From: an uncultured Prevotellaceae bacterium
GTDB lineage: Bacteria > Bacteroidota > Bacteroidia > Bacteroidales > Muribaculaceae
Assembly: GCA_946406035.1 (NCBI GenBank)
Contig: CAMJJG010000010.1
Coordinates: forward strand, 1 to 57,665
DNA: 57,665 bases
Direction: 5' to 3'
Numbering within the stretch: position 1 is the stretch's first letter; each line of letters opens with the position of its first letter. Position numbers and translations under genes: made by a program. The notes beneath the pieces were generated by a model, which had not been told where the DNA came from, ran no database searches, and worked only from the letters and a program-made list of their open reading frames with translations. Positions 35,883 through 45,129 of the stretch are shown here, piece after piece.

Positions 35883-36536
35883 ATGAATATGACTAAGAAT
35901 AACGAGAATCGGACAATTTTACCTGAACCAACCATCAGGCGTCTGCCATGGTATCTCTCCTATGTGCGTATGCTCGACAACATGAATGTCGCTTACGTCT
36001 CATCGACGCAGATTTCCAAGGAATTGAACGTGCAGTCGTCCCAGATTGCCAAGGATTTGTCCTTTCTCAATATTCGTGGCAAGACCCGCATTGGCTATGA
36101 GGTGCATAGCCTGATGACTGGCCTCGAGGATTTCCTGGGATTCAACCGGCACCACGACGCGGTGGTTATCGGTACGGGAAGTTTGGGCACTGCCCTCATG
36201 CAGGATCATGGCCTAGAGCACTATGGGCTGAATATTGTGGCGGGTTTTGATGTGAGAGGCGACGTGATAGGACAGCAACTGGGCGGTGTGCCCGTTTTTG
36301 ACATCGCCGAGCTTTCGACCTGGCAGCAGGAGCACAATGTGTCGATAGCGATTCTCACCGTGCCCGTTGAGAGCGCCCAGGAGGCTGCCGACCTGGCAAT
36401 AGCCAGCGGTATGACGGCGTTGTGGAATTTCACCCCCTACCGCATCAAGGCCCCCAAGGGCATTGTCATTGCCAACACGTCCATATATGCCCATCTGGCA
36501 ATCATCTACAACAGGATGCAGGAGCACGAACAATAA
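35883..36536 (+). CDS. rex: Redox-sensing transcriptional repressor Rex
   Basis: About 217 residues. Rex binds DNA when NAD+ is abundant and releases it when NADH rises, controlling fermentation and respiration genes. Seen: N-terminal winged helix (about 12-75; PEPTIRRLPWYLSYVRML, then SSTQISKELNVQSSQIAKDL as the recognition region), and a Rossmann domain with VVIGTGSLGTAL (GxGxxG, about 94-105), VAGFDV and the late segment NFTPYRIKAPKGI. A C-terminal helix ends the protein, normal for domain-swapped Rex dimers. Start reasoning: the promoter position favours 35883. An FAH-like gene and two PorU-like genes follow on the same strand; the first two gaps are only 37 and 42 nt, so they may share the transcript. 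Confidence 0.93.
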   Translation: MNMTKNNENRTILPEPTIRRLPWYLSYVRMLDNMNVAYVSSTQISKELNVQSSQIAKDLSFLNIRGKTRIGYEVHSLMTGLEDFLGFNRHHDAVVIGTGSLGTALMQDHGLEHYGLNIVAGFDVRGDVIGQQLGGVPVFDIAELSTWQQEHNVSIAILTVPVESAQEAADLAIASGMTALWNFTPYRIKAPKGIVIANTSIYAHLAIIYNRMQEHEQ

Positions 36537-36573
36537 GAGTAAGAGATTGAAATAGATACTTGGCGGCGAGGAT

Positions 36574-37149
36574 ATGAAGGTCATAGGGTTCACTGGAAAT
36601 TACAGCATGGAGGCAGAAGCCATCCATAGCTATCTCATGGCCGATTCCTCTATCCTGTACTCGGGGAGGCCCTTTTTTATCCCTGATTTTGCCCAGCGGT
36701 TTATTGCGACCCCTTCGATAGTGGTGCGCACTGGCAGGCTCGGCAAGTGCATTGCCCCCAAGTTTGCCCATCGCTATTGGGACGCGTTCACTGCTGGCTT
36801 CACGGTCCAGGCGATAGATAGCGACAATGCCTGTTTGACTGCGCTCGACAGGGCGTTTGACGGAGCTGCCGTGGTGGGAGAATGGTTGGACGTTTCAAGT
36901 ATCGATAATGCCGACCAACAGTTGGTCGAGGTGTGTGTCAACGGGGGCGTGGTTGCGCAGCATTGCCTGGCCCACATGAGACATCCTCTTGGCCAGTTGC
37001 TGGCGGGTGTGAGCACCCGTTGCAGTATCAAGATGGGTGACATGCTGTTCACCGGCGACGCGGGCCAGAGTCATGTGCTCAAGCCCGGGGACCGATTGAC
37101 GGCCACCATCGCCAACCGGCAAGTGCTGGATGTGAAAGTGAGATTATAA
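36574..37149 (+). CDS. Fumarylacetoacetate hydrolase-family protein, divergent
   Basis: 191 residues, close to the length of short FAH-fold proteins of Bacteroidetes. FAH-family enzymes cleave or decarboxylate C-C bonds of acyl-pyruvate-type compounds using a divalent metal. Seen: YWDAFTAGFTVQAIDSDNAC (the segment where typical members have the metal-ligand Asp and RDLQ), FDGAAVVGEW, and near the end GDMLFTGDAGQSHVLKPGDR, matching the GDxIxTGTPxGVGxLxPGD pattern. The usual ExE metal ligands are not evident, so activity is uncertain. It lies 37 nt after rex and 42 nt before a PorU-like gene, which suggests co-transcription but gives no functional link I can name. Confidence 0.75.
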   Translation: MKVIGFTGNYSMEAEAIHSYLMADSSILYSGRPFFIPDFAQRFIATPSIVVRTGRLGKCIAPKFAHRYWDAFTAGFTVQAIDSDNACLTALDRAFDGAAVVGEWLDVSSIDNADQQLVEVCVNGGVVAQHCLAHMRHPLGQLLAGVSTRCSIKMGDMLFTGDAGQSHVLKPGDRLTATIANRQVLDVKVRL

Positions 37150-37191
37150 CTATCAAGATATATACTAGAAACAAACTAAAAACATGAAAAT

Positions 37192-40100
37192 ATGCTAAAA
37201 CTGACAAAACTTCAACTTGTATGTGTGGCGGTAATGGCCATTTTAGGGGTCAGCTATGCCAGTGCATTCAATGCTTCGAGCTACAGTTCTTCATCTAAGT
37301 TGGCTTCGGGCAAATGGGTGAAAATCACGATTCCAGAGAGCGGAATGTATGAGATTACCTACGATGAGATGCGCGCTATGGGATTCACTAACCCCGCTCA
37401 GGTCAGGGTTTATGGCCGTGGCGGTAATCGCATCAATGAATTGATGTCTTCATCATTCAGCGATGACCTGAACCTTGTGCCCATCCTGCGCAAGAACAAT
37501 AAGATCTGTTTCTATGGTAACGGTCCCATTGGCTACACCATCAGCAACTACAACACGACCCCCCATTTCACCCGTGTTTTCAACCCCTATTCCCAGGTGG
37601 GTTGCTACTTCTTGAGTGACATGAGCGGCTCTGACCTCACGCCTTCCAAGAAGACGTCGGTAACGGTAAACAACTATATCAGCACCACCGATTGCCTCAG
37701 CTTCTTCATTCACGAGAATGAGTTGACGTCAATCAGCAGTTCGGGCAAGGAGATGCTGGGCGAGGATTTCACAACCAAGCCGGTTTACATCGACTACAAG
37801 CTCCCCGGCCTTGCCGACAGCTCTATTGTTGTTCACACTGTTATCGCCGTGACAGCCAGTGACTTGAGTTATGCCAACGCTGTGATTCACAGTGGCGGCG
37901 TCACCGATACTACGGTTTATCCCGTGAGCACGTCGCGCATCTACAAGCCGGCAAGCAACGTGTACTACAACTTTGCTTCGCCCTTTGCGGAGTTGAAGCT
38001 GACCCATCCCGCCGAGCAGGGACAGTTTGAGCCCAAGATCATTCTTTCTAATGCAGACATGACCGTCGCTATTGCCCGTCTGGATTACTTTATCCTGACT
38101 TATAAGCGCAACAATGTGATTAGTGAGGATGACGGCAATCAGTTGATGATGGGTTATGCCAATACCAAGGGCACCGAGCACTTCAGGTTGCCCAATGCGT
38201 CAAGCAATGTTGTGGTGTGGGGCATCGATGACGTGTTCGCCCCCAAGGAGGTCGTTACCAAGACCTACAATGACGAGACCGGAACCGGACGCTACTTTAC
38301 CTCTCCCAGCGCCAACGTGTCAATGTACGTGGCCTTTGATCCCACCAAGACCTTGAAGAAGATTTCAGCCTACGAGACCGTCGAGAATCAGAACCTGCAC
38401 GGCATGGCTGTGCCCGATATGCTCATTATCACCACCAAACCGTTCCTTGCCCAGGCTCAGCGCCTTGCCGACATGCACACTGCTGTCGATGGCATCGACG
38501 TAGCTGTGGTTGACCACGAGAAAATTTTCAATGAGTTCTCGAGCGGAACCCGTGACGCAATGGCCTATCGATTGTTATGCAAGATGCTGTATGACAGGGA
38601 TGTGAACAAGAATAAGTTCAAGAACTTGTTGCTCTTTGGCCCTGGATCGTTTGACAACCGCGAGTTGATGGGCGAGCATCCCACCAATCTGCTCACCTAC
38701 CAGAGCGACAACAGTAACTATCAGGATTTTTCCTATACAACCGATGATTTCTTCGGCTTCCTCGACGATAATTCGGGTTCCAACATCCCGTCCGAGAAAC
38801 TCCGTATCGGTATTGGCCGCATCACATGTGCCGACGTCGAAGAGGCCAAGAGCGATGTGGACAAGATTGTGGAGTATTACGCAACGCCCGACTATGGCGT
38901 GTGGCGCAACAATAACCTGGTCTTCAGCGACTCGCCCGAGGGCGGCCTGTACATGTTCCAGGGCGAAGGGTACAAGGAGTTGATCGACACCACTCTGCAC
39001 ACCAACACCCACGTTAGCACGGTACACAACTCGATGTATCCTCGTTCGAGCACCGAGCCCACCTCGGTGTCCGTTGCCAAGAGAACCGCCACCGAGGCCA
39101 AGTTGCAACTGGGTAGGTTTTTCAAGGACGGTATGAACTTTGCTACCTACGTTGGACATGCTGGCCCTGTGACGTTCACCAAGACCAACCACATGTGGAC
39201 CACCAGCGATGTTGCCAACACGCCCTATCCCCGCTGGCCCGTGATGTCCACGGCTTGCTGTGACGTGGCTCACTATGACAGTGATACTCGAGGCATTGCC
39301 GAACTCATGTTCCACAAGCGAAATGGCGGCGCCATCGCTTTGATGACCAGCTCTCGTATGGTTTATGCTACGGGTAATGACAGGCTGAACCGTTACTTTA
39401 TCTCTGCCCTGTTCAGCCATGGCAGCACTGGCCAGATGCCGACCCTGGGCGAGGCCTACATGCAGGCTAAGCTCGGTTTCCCCACCTCCGACACCAATAA
39501 GATGTCATTCTTCCTGCTGGGTGATCCCGCCATCAAGTTCAAGTATCCTATCTCGAGATTCAATATTACCAAGGTAAATGGCACCGACATGACCAATTCG
39601 GCTGCGGTGGCTACCATTTCACCGCTCACTCGCTTTGAGATCGAGGCCAGGGTGGTTGATGCCGATGGCAATCTTGATAACACGTTCAACGGCGATGCAA
39701 CGATGACGCTCTATGACAAGCAGGAGCTGTTTGCCAGCCTCACGCTTTCCGAGAATGGAGCATCGGTTGATCGTGATATCTATTTCAACCGTCCCAAGCT
39801 CGCCGAGGTCTCGGGCCGCGTGACCAATGGCCTGTTCAAGGCCACGATGGTTACCCCCAAGGACGTTCTTGCCAAGGGCGACGACGTGCTCATCCGTGCC
39901 TATGCCCACAAGGACGATACCGACTACATGGTCAATGGTGTGACCAATAAAGTCAACCTGATGGCCTATGACGAGACAGTTGCCCTTATCGACACTGTGG
40001 CTCCCGTGGTAGCGACCATGTATATCAACGATGAGAACTCCTTCTCTAATGGTTCGGCCGTCGGCTCAAGTGCGATGCTCTATATCACCGCTACCGATGA

Positions 40101-40650
40101 CGAGGCTATCAGTGTCCAAGCCAACTCGCTGGAGAATGGTATGACGCTGCTCATTGACGGCGGCAAGTCGTCCTATGGTGACGTGAAGTCCTTCTTGACC
40201 GTGTCCGATGAGGGTAGGGTGGTGAACATCGAGTACCCGCTCGAGAACCTCGCTCCCGGTATGCACACGCTCACCTATACCGTATTTGACATCGCGGGCA
40301 ATTTCGCTTCACGTACGCTTACCTTTATGGTGGGTGGCCAGGGCGGCAGTGCCGAACTTGTGGCCGACAAGTGGCCTGCATACAAGGGCAGCGAAGTGCA
40401 CTTTGACCTCAATACCGACCTGGCACGCACTCCCGAGATGACCGTGCGCGTGACCGACGCAACGGGCAAACTCGTGTGGATGACCAAGGGCAGCACCTTC
40501 CCTGTCGCTTGGGACATGAAGGACATGAGTGGTAATGCCGTGCCCGCTGGTCTGTATCGTTACTTCGGTACCTATAATGACGGCTCCAACTATGGTGGCA
40601 CGCCCATCAACAAACTCATCGTGCTGGACCCGCTCAAGACGGCTAACTAA
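37192..40650 (+). CDS. PorU-like C25 protease, copy 2
   Basis: 1152-residue paralogue of the T9SS sortase. Seen: signal peptide (about 1-24, ending YASA), N-terminal domain opening YSSSSKLASGKWVKITIPES, C25 region with His656 in VGHAG and a Cys pair at 689-690 in STACCDVAHYD, then GDPAIKFKYPISRFNITKVN (about 777-796) and a FlgD-like Ig domain at the C-terminus (RVTDATGKLVWM, NAVPAGLYRYFGTYND). Both catalytic positions are present, but the Cys context differs from copy 1 and equals that of copy 3. It is far closer to copy 3 (ends NKLIVLDPLKTAN versus GKLIVLDPVKTAN) than to copy 1, so copies 2 and 3 come from a later duplication. Role may be sorting of a subset of cargo, or another surface proteolysis (inference). 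Confidence 0.82.
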   Translation: MLKLTKLQLVCVAVMAILGVSYASAFNASSYSSSSKLASGKWVKITIPESGMYEITYDEMRAMGFTNPAQVRVYGRGGNRINELMSSSFSDDLNLVPILRKNNKICFYGNGPIGYTISNYNTTPHFTRVFNPYSQVGCYFLSDMSGSDLTPSKKTSVTVNNYISTTDCLSFFIHENELTSISSSGKEMLGEDFTTKPVYIDYKLPGLADSSIVVHTVIAVTASDLSYANAVIHSGGVTDTTVYPVSTSRIYKPASNVYYNFASPFAELKLTHPAEQGQFEPKIILSNADMTVAIARLDYFILTYKRNNVISEDDGNQLMMGYANTKGTEHFRLPNASSNVVVWGIDDVFAPKEVVTKTYNDETGTGRYFTSPSANVSMYVAFDPTKTLKKISAYETVENQNLHGMAVPDMLIITTKPFLAQAQRLADMHTAVDGIDVAVVDHEKIFNEFSSGTRDAMAYRLLCKMLYDRDVNKNKFKNLLLFGPGSFDNRELMGEHPTNLLTYQSDNSNYQDFSYTTDDFFGFLDDNSGSNIPSEKLRIGIGRITCADVEEAKSDVDKIVEYYATPDYGVWRNNNLVFSDSPEGGLYMFQGEGYKELIDTTLHTNTHVSTVHNSMYPRSSTEPTSVSVAKRTATEAKLQLGRFFKDGMNFATYVGHAGPVTFTKTNHMWTTSDVANTPYPRWPVMSTACCDVAHYDSDTRGIAELMFHKRNGGAIALMTSSRMVYATGNDRLNRYFISALFSHGSTGQMPTLGEAYMQAKLGFPTSDTNKMSFFLLGDPAIKFKYPISRFNITKVNGTDMTNSAAVATISPLTRFEIEARVVDADGNLDNTFNGDATMTLYDKQELFASLTLSENGASVDRDIYFNRPKLAEVSGRVTNGLFKATMVTPKDVLAKGDDVLIRAYAHKDDTDYMVNGVTNKVNLMAYDETVALIDTVAPVVATMYINDENSFSNGSAVGSSAMLYITATDDEAISVQANSLENGMTLLIDGGKSSYGDVKSFLTVSDEGRVVNIEYPLENLAPGMHTLTYTVFDIAGNFASRTLTFMVGGQGGSAELVADKWPAYKGSEVHFDLNTDLARTPEMTVRVTDATGKLVWMTKGSTFPVAWDMKDMSGNAVPAGLYRYFGTYNDGSNYGGTPINKLIVLDPLKTAN

Positions 40651-40794
40651 AACGACATCTCCCGTGACGGGGGTTCACGATAATTGCGCCACTCGCTTGA
40701 TGACCTCAACGGTCACGGGCTGTGGCGCATTGTCGAGGCAGTGAACACAATGAGGTCGCGTGACGACAAGATAACAATGTAAACGATCAACGAT

Positions 40795-43700
40795 ATGCGT
40801 AAACTGACAAAAATTCAATTGGCATGTGCCATGGCCCTGGCGATAATCGGCGCTGGTCAGGCGTCGGCTTACAATACGGCCATCTATGCCAGCCGGTCCA
40901 AGTTGGCTACCGGCAAGTGGGTTAAAATCTCTATTCCCGAGAGTGGTGTTTATGAGGTGACCTATGAAGAGTTGTTAGAAATGGGCTTCTCCAATCCCGA
41001 GAAGGTCAAGGTGTTCGGTAATGGCGGATACAAGATCAACGAAGTCTTCTCTATGTCGCTCTATGATGACTTGAAACGCATCCCAATTCTCCGTAAGAAC
41101 AATAAGATTTGTTTCTACGGAAAAGGTCCCGTGGCTCTTACAGTGAGCGATTATACCACGATGCCCCATTACAACCGCACTTATAATCCTTATTCCCAAG
41201 TTGGTTGCTACTTCTTGACCGAGGATGATAATGCCGATTATTCTCCTGGCCAGAAGGCTGTAGGCAATGCCACCGAGTATTTTGACGTGACGTCTAGCCT
41301 TGACTATTTCTACCACGAGAGAGAGTTGTTCTCGGTGTTATGCTCCGGTAAGGAGATGATGGGCGAGGAGTTTACCCACGATCCCATCTACATTGACTAT
41401 CAACTCCCGGGCATCGTCGACAGCACTGTTATCCTTAAGACCTCATTGGCTACCAATGTCAATTGCGTCAGCTATGTCAATGGCATACTGCACAGCGGTG
41501 GCGTGGCCGACACCACGGCCTATTCACCCGCGGCATCACGCATATATGCCCCGGCAACTCAGTATGTCTCCTATAATTCCCTGTCTCCCTACGGTCCGGT
41601 CAAGCTGACCCATCCCGCCGAGCAAGGCCGGTTTGAGCCGTTCTTCATTCGTGACGAGAGCACATTGGCGGCCGGCGAGAAAATGGCCGAGGTCATGTCC
41701 TGTCTTGACTATTTCATCATTACCTATAAGCACAACAACGTGATGACTGGCGCCAAAGATAACCAGCTCAGGATGGGATATGCTTCCACCACAGGCAACG
41801 AGCGCTTTATATTGCGCGGCGCGACTTCCAATACGTTGATATGGTGTGTTAATGAAGAAAATATCCCCCAGCAAGTGGTGACCACCCCATATAGTGGGCC
41901 CAATGGCAGCGGATTGTCCTTCACTGCCCTTGGTGCAACCATGAACTACTATGTGGCCTTTGATCCCACCAAGACGTTGAAGAAGATCTCATCATTTGAG
42001 CCGGTAGAGAACCAGAACCTGCACGCCATGCCCATCCCCGACCTGCTGATTATCTCCTCAAAGCCCTATCTGGAGCAGGCTGAACGCCTGGCACAGATGC
42101 ACCGTGCCGTTGACGGCATTGATGTGGCTGTTGTTACCCAGGACCAGGTGTTCAACGAGTTCTCGAGCGGCACGCGCGATGCAATGGCCTATCGCCTGAT
42201 CTGCAAGATGCTCTATGACAGGGATACCAATAAGAACAAGTTCAAGAACCTGCTCCTCTTTGGCACCGGCTCCTATGACAACCGTGAGTTGATGGGTGAG
42301 CACCCGAGCAATCTGCTCACCTACCAGAGCGACGTGAGCAACGACAAGAACAACTCTTACACTTGTGATGACTTCTTTGGATATCTGGATGATGGCTCTG
42401 GCTCTAGCTTGCCAGTGGATCGACTGCGCATTGGCGTTGGCCGCATCACCTGTTCCAGTGTCGAGGAAGCCAAGAGCGACGTGGACAAGATTATTGATTA
42501 TTACACCACTCCCGACTATGGATCCTGGCGTAACAACACGATGATTTCCACCGACGATGATAATGGCAAGTACATGTTCATTGGTGAGGGGTACAAGAAC
42601 ACCATCGAGGAGCAGGTCATGATGCATGCCAACACGGTGCACAATGCCATGTATCCTCGCTCTAACGTTGATGCCTCGCTCGCGATCAGTCGCCGCACAG
42701 CCACCGAGGCCAAGGAGCAGATGGCCCAGTTCTTGAAGGAAGGCGCCTATCTGGCTACCTACTCGGGACATGCTGGCCCCACATCGTTTACCAAGACGAA
42801 CTACATGTGGACTACCGCCGATGTCGTTAACTATACCTATCCCCACTGGCCGGTGATGTCAACCGCATGCTGTGACGTGGCTCATTTTGATAATGACTCA
42901 CACGGCATCGCCGAACTCATGTTCCACAAGCGCAATGGTGGCGCTATAGCGTTGCTCACGAGCACCCGCAATGTGATAGCCACCAGCAATGACCAACTCA
43001 ACCAATATTTCATGTCTGCCCTGTTCAACCATGACAGCACGGGCAGGATGGTTACCCTGGGCGAGGCCTACAGGGATGCTAAACTGGGCTTCACGACCTA
43101 CAACCAGAACAAGTTGTCATTCTTCTTGCTGGGTGACCCCGCGATAAAGTTCAACTATCCAGTTTCCCGGTTCAATATCACCAAGGTGAATGGCACATCG
43201 ATAGGTAACACATCAGCTGTGGCAAGCGTTACCCCGCTCTCGCGATTTGAGGTCGAGGCAACAGTCGTTGATGCCAACGGCAAGGTGGACCAGACCTTTA
43301 ACGGTGATGCGACGTTGACCCTCTATGACAAGCAGGAGTATTTTACCAATGTTACCCGCACGGTGAACGGCGAGCAGGTGAGCCGTGACATCTTCTTTAA
43401 CCGTCCCAAGCTTGCCGAAGTGACCGGTCGGGTTACCAACGGCGTCTTCAAGGGCTCAATAGTTGCCCCCAAGCAAGTGCTGGCCCAGGGCGAGAATGTC
43501 CTGCTCAGGAGCTATGCCCATAAGGATAATAGTGACTACATGGTCAATGGCTCTACCACCCAGGTCAAGATGTTGCCCTATAACGAGAGCACGGCCATCG
43601 ACGATACCGCTAACCCCGTAATCACGGGTATGTATATCAACGATGAGTATGCCCCCAGCACTGGCGCATCGGTGGGCAATAATGCCATGTTGTATATCAC

Positions 43701-44262
43701 CGCAACCGATGATCAGGGCATCAATGTGCAGAACAACTTGCGTCAAGGCTGCATGTCGCTATCATTAGACGGCGGCAAGACCTCTTTCAGCGATGTGAAT
43801 TGCTTTGTCACAGCGACCGACAACGGCAAGATGGTAAATATCGAGTATCCGTTGGAGAACCTCCTGCCCGGGCAGCACTCGATTACTTATACCGTCTATG
43901 ACCTGGTGGGCAATAGCGCTAAACGCACCATTACCTTCCTGGTGGCCGATGATAATGGCGCTATCTCACTCGTTGCCGACAAGTGGCCCGCCTATAAGGG
44001 CGATGAGGTGAGCTTTGACATCGACAACAGCTTGCCCTATAACAGCGAGATGACCCTGCGCGTGACCGATGCGACCGGTAAACTCGTGTGGATGACCACC
44101 AGTGGCACCTTCCCTGTCGCATGGGATATGAAGGACATGAATGGCCATGCTGTGCCGGCAGGACTGTACCGCTACTTCGGTACCTATAATGATGGCGCCA
44201 ACTATGGCGGCACTGCCATTGGCAAGCTCATCGTGCTCGACCCGGTCAAGACTGCCAACTAG
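40795..44262 (+). CDS. PorU-like C25 protease, copy 3
   Basis: 1155 residues, tandem duplicate of copy 2, from which it is separated by 144 nt. Seen: signal peptide (1-24, ending QASA), N-terminal segment SRSKLATGKWVKISIPESGV, C25 region with His659 in SGHAG and Cys692-Cys693 in STACCDVAHFD, then the conserved GDPAIKFNYPVSRFNITKVN and the FlgD-like Ig domain at the C-terminus ending VLDPVKTAN. Catalytic residues intact. Differences from copy 2 are spread over the whole length, with the greatest divergence around residues 150-250 and in the surface loops near 610-640, so this is not a very recent copy. The gene is closed by a strong hairpin terminator at 44294-44328. Confidence 0.82.
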   Translation: MRKLTKIQLACAMALAIIGAGQASAYNTAIYASRSKLATGKWVKISIPESGVYEVTYEELLEMGFSNPEKVKVFGNGGYKINEVFSMSLYDDLKRIPILRKNNKICFYGKGPVALTVSDYTTMPHYNRTYNPYSQVGCYFLTEDDNADYSPGQKAVGNATEYFDVTSSLDYFYHERELFSVLCSGKEMMGEEFTHDPIYIDYQLPGIVDSTVILKTSLATNVNCVSYVNGILHSGGVADTTAYSPAASRIYAPATQYVSYNSLSPYGPVKLTHPAEQGRFEPFFIRDESTLAAGEKMAEVMSCLDYFIITYKHNNVMTGAKDNQLRMGYASTTGNERFILRGATSNTLIWCVNEENIPQQVVTTPYSGPNGSGLSFTALGATMNYYVAFDPTKTLKKISSFEPVENQNLHAMPIPDLLIISSKPYLEQAERLAQMHRAVDGIDVAVVTQDQVFNEFSSGTRDAMAYRLICKMLYDRDTNKNKFKNLLLFGTGSYDNRELMGEHPSNLLTYQSDVSNDKNNSYTCDDFFGYLDDGSGSSLPVDRLRIGVGRITCSSVEEAKSDVDKIIDYYTTPDYGSWRNNTMISTDDDNGKYMFIGEGYKNTIEEQVMMHANTVHNAMYPRSNVDASLAISRRTATEAKEQMAQFLKEGAYLATYSGHAGPTSFTKTNYMWTTADVVNYTYPHWPVMSTACCDVAHFDNDSHGIAELMFHKRNGGAIALLTSTRNVIATSNDQLNQYFMSALFNHDSTGRMVTLGEAYRDAKLGFTTYNQNKLSFFLLGDPAIKFNYPVSRFNITKVNGTSIGNTSAVASVTPLSRFEVEATVVDANGKVDQTFNGDATLTLYDKQEYFTNVTRTVNGEQVSRDIFFNRPKLAEVTGRVTNGVFKGSIVAPKQVLAQGENVLLRSYAHKDNSDYMVNGSTTQVKMLPYNESTAIDDTANPVITGMYINDEYAPSTGASVGNNAMLYITATDDQGINVQNNLRQGCMSLSLDGGKTSFSDVNCFVTATDNGKMVNIEYPLENLLPGQHSITYTVYDLVGNSAKRTITFLVADDNGAISLVADKWPAYKGDEVSFDIDNSLPYNSEMTLRVTDATGKLVWMTTSGTFPVAWDMKDMNGHAVPAGLYRYFGTYNDGANYGGTAIGKLIVLDPVKTAN

Positions 44263-44293
44263 AGTGCCACAGCGGCATCAGGCATGATACAAC

Positions 44294-44328
44294 AAGAGCG
44301 GCGGTTCTGTTTGGGAACCGCCGCTCTT
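44294..44328. terminator. Bidirectional terminator between PorU-like copy 3 and the ferredoxin
   Basis: AAGAGCGGCGGTTC (44294-44307) pairs perfectly with GAACCGCCGCTCTT (44315-44328) around a 7-nt loop. It lies between convergent genes. Confidence 0.9.
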
Positions 44329-44359
44329 AATTCTTGTGTAATAATTGTTGTTGTCGTGA

Positions 44360-44530
44360 TTATTCGCCGGGAGCAATTGCACCAGTGGGGCAAGCGTCGG
44401 CACATGTGCCGCAATCCAGACAGGTGTCGGGATCAATCTTGTAGATGTCGCCCTCCTTGATTGCATCAGCGGGGCATACCGACTGGCAGGTACCGCATGC
44501 TACACAGCTATCAGAAATTACATAAGCCAT
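44360..44530 (-). CDS. 2[4Fe-4S] ferredoxin
   Basis: A 56-residue bacterial-type ferredoxin, too short for many gene finders. Translating the minus strand gives MAYVISDSCVACGTCQSVCP at the start and a second cluster motif, CLDCGTCADACP, before the end GAIAPGE. Both motifs have the CxxCxxCxxxCP form that binds two 4Fe-4S clusters. Clostridial-type ferredoxins of this size carry electrons for pyruvate:ferredoxin oxidoreductase and related enzymes in anaerobes. The gene is alone on the minus strand, with a -7 box at 44583-44590 giving a leader of about 45 nt. Confidence 0.95.
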   Translation of the reverse strand: MAYVISDSCVACGTCQSVCPADAIKEGDIYKIDPDTCLDCGTCADACPTGAIAPGE

Positions 44531-44582
44531 AGTAATATAAATTTAAAGTGAATAGTTAATAATGTAATAGTAAACAGTTCGA

Positions 44583-44590
44583 CAAAAGTA
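44583..44590 (-). promoter_or_regulatory. Putative -7 box for the ferredoxin gene
   Basis: Minus strand TACTTTTG, matching TAnnTTTG. No exact TTG at the usual distance upstream. Confidence 0.5.
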
Positions 44591-44662
44591 ATGCTTTTAT
44601 TTGAACTGGTAAGCATTTTTTGTGATTTTTATTTGGTGACGGCAGTTTTTTGCCTTTTTCTC

Positions 44663-44692
44663 TTGATTTATCATTGTTTTTTTGTACTTTTG
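44663..44692 (+). promoter_or_regulatory. Promoter of the SUI1-type gene and helicase-nuclease gene
   Basis: TTG at 44663-44665, 19-nt spacer, TACTTTTG at 44685-44692, with transcription expected near 44699. Confidence 0.6.
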
Positions 44693-44741
44693 ATGTGATA
44701 GAAACATGAAAGTTTAATCGACTCACATTTTTTTTCAAGCA

Positions 44742-45098
44742 ATGGAAATGACCGACTGGAAAGATGCACTGGGAAAAGCCTTTAATGTGCCACTGCCCGA
44801 CGATAGCGCTGTTCAAACCGACAATGCCGTCGACACGGGCGCTGATGCCCTGCAGCAACAAGGCAAGAACCGACTCGACATTGTGCTTGAGCGCAAGGGC
44901 CGTGGTGGCAAGCAGGCGACGATTGTTACGGGTTTTACTTGTGATGACGAGGCCCTGAAACAGGTTGCCTCACAACTCAAGCGCTCCCTGGGCGTGGGCG
45001 GTAGTGCACGTGGCGGCGAGGTGCTCATCCAGGGCGATTTCCGTCAACGGGTGCTGGATATACTCACCAGCATGGGCTTTAAGGCAAGAATCATCTGA
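44742..45098 (+). CDS. SUI1/eIF1-like translation factor (YciH type)
   Basis: 118 residues. The SUI1 fold binds the small ribosomal subunit; bacterial YciH homologues influence start-site selection or stress translation. Seen: a variable N-terminal half (1-45), then the SUI1 domain (about 45-118) with LDIVLERKGRGGKQATIVTG, LKRSLGVGGSARGGEVLIQG and the end VLDILTSMGFKARII, all standard for the family. ATGs at 44742 and 44748 are both plausible starts. It precedes the helicase-nuclease gene by 31 nt and shares its promoter; no functional link between the two is known to me. Confidence 0.93.
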   Translation: MEMTDWKDALGKAFNVPLPDDSAVQTDNAVDTGADALQQQGKNRLDIVLERKGRGGKQATIVTGFTCDDEALKQVASQLKRSLGVGGSARGGEVLIQGDFRQRVLDILTSMGFKARII

Positions 45099-45129
45099 AA
45101 AATAGTTTTTTATTTAAGATCATCTCGTC

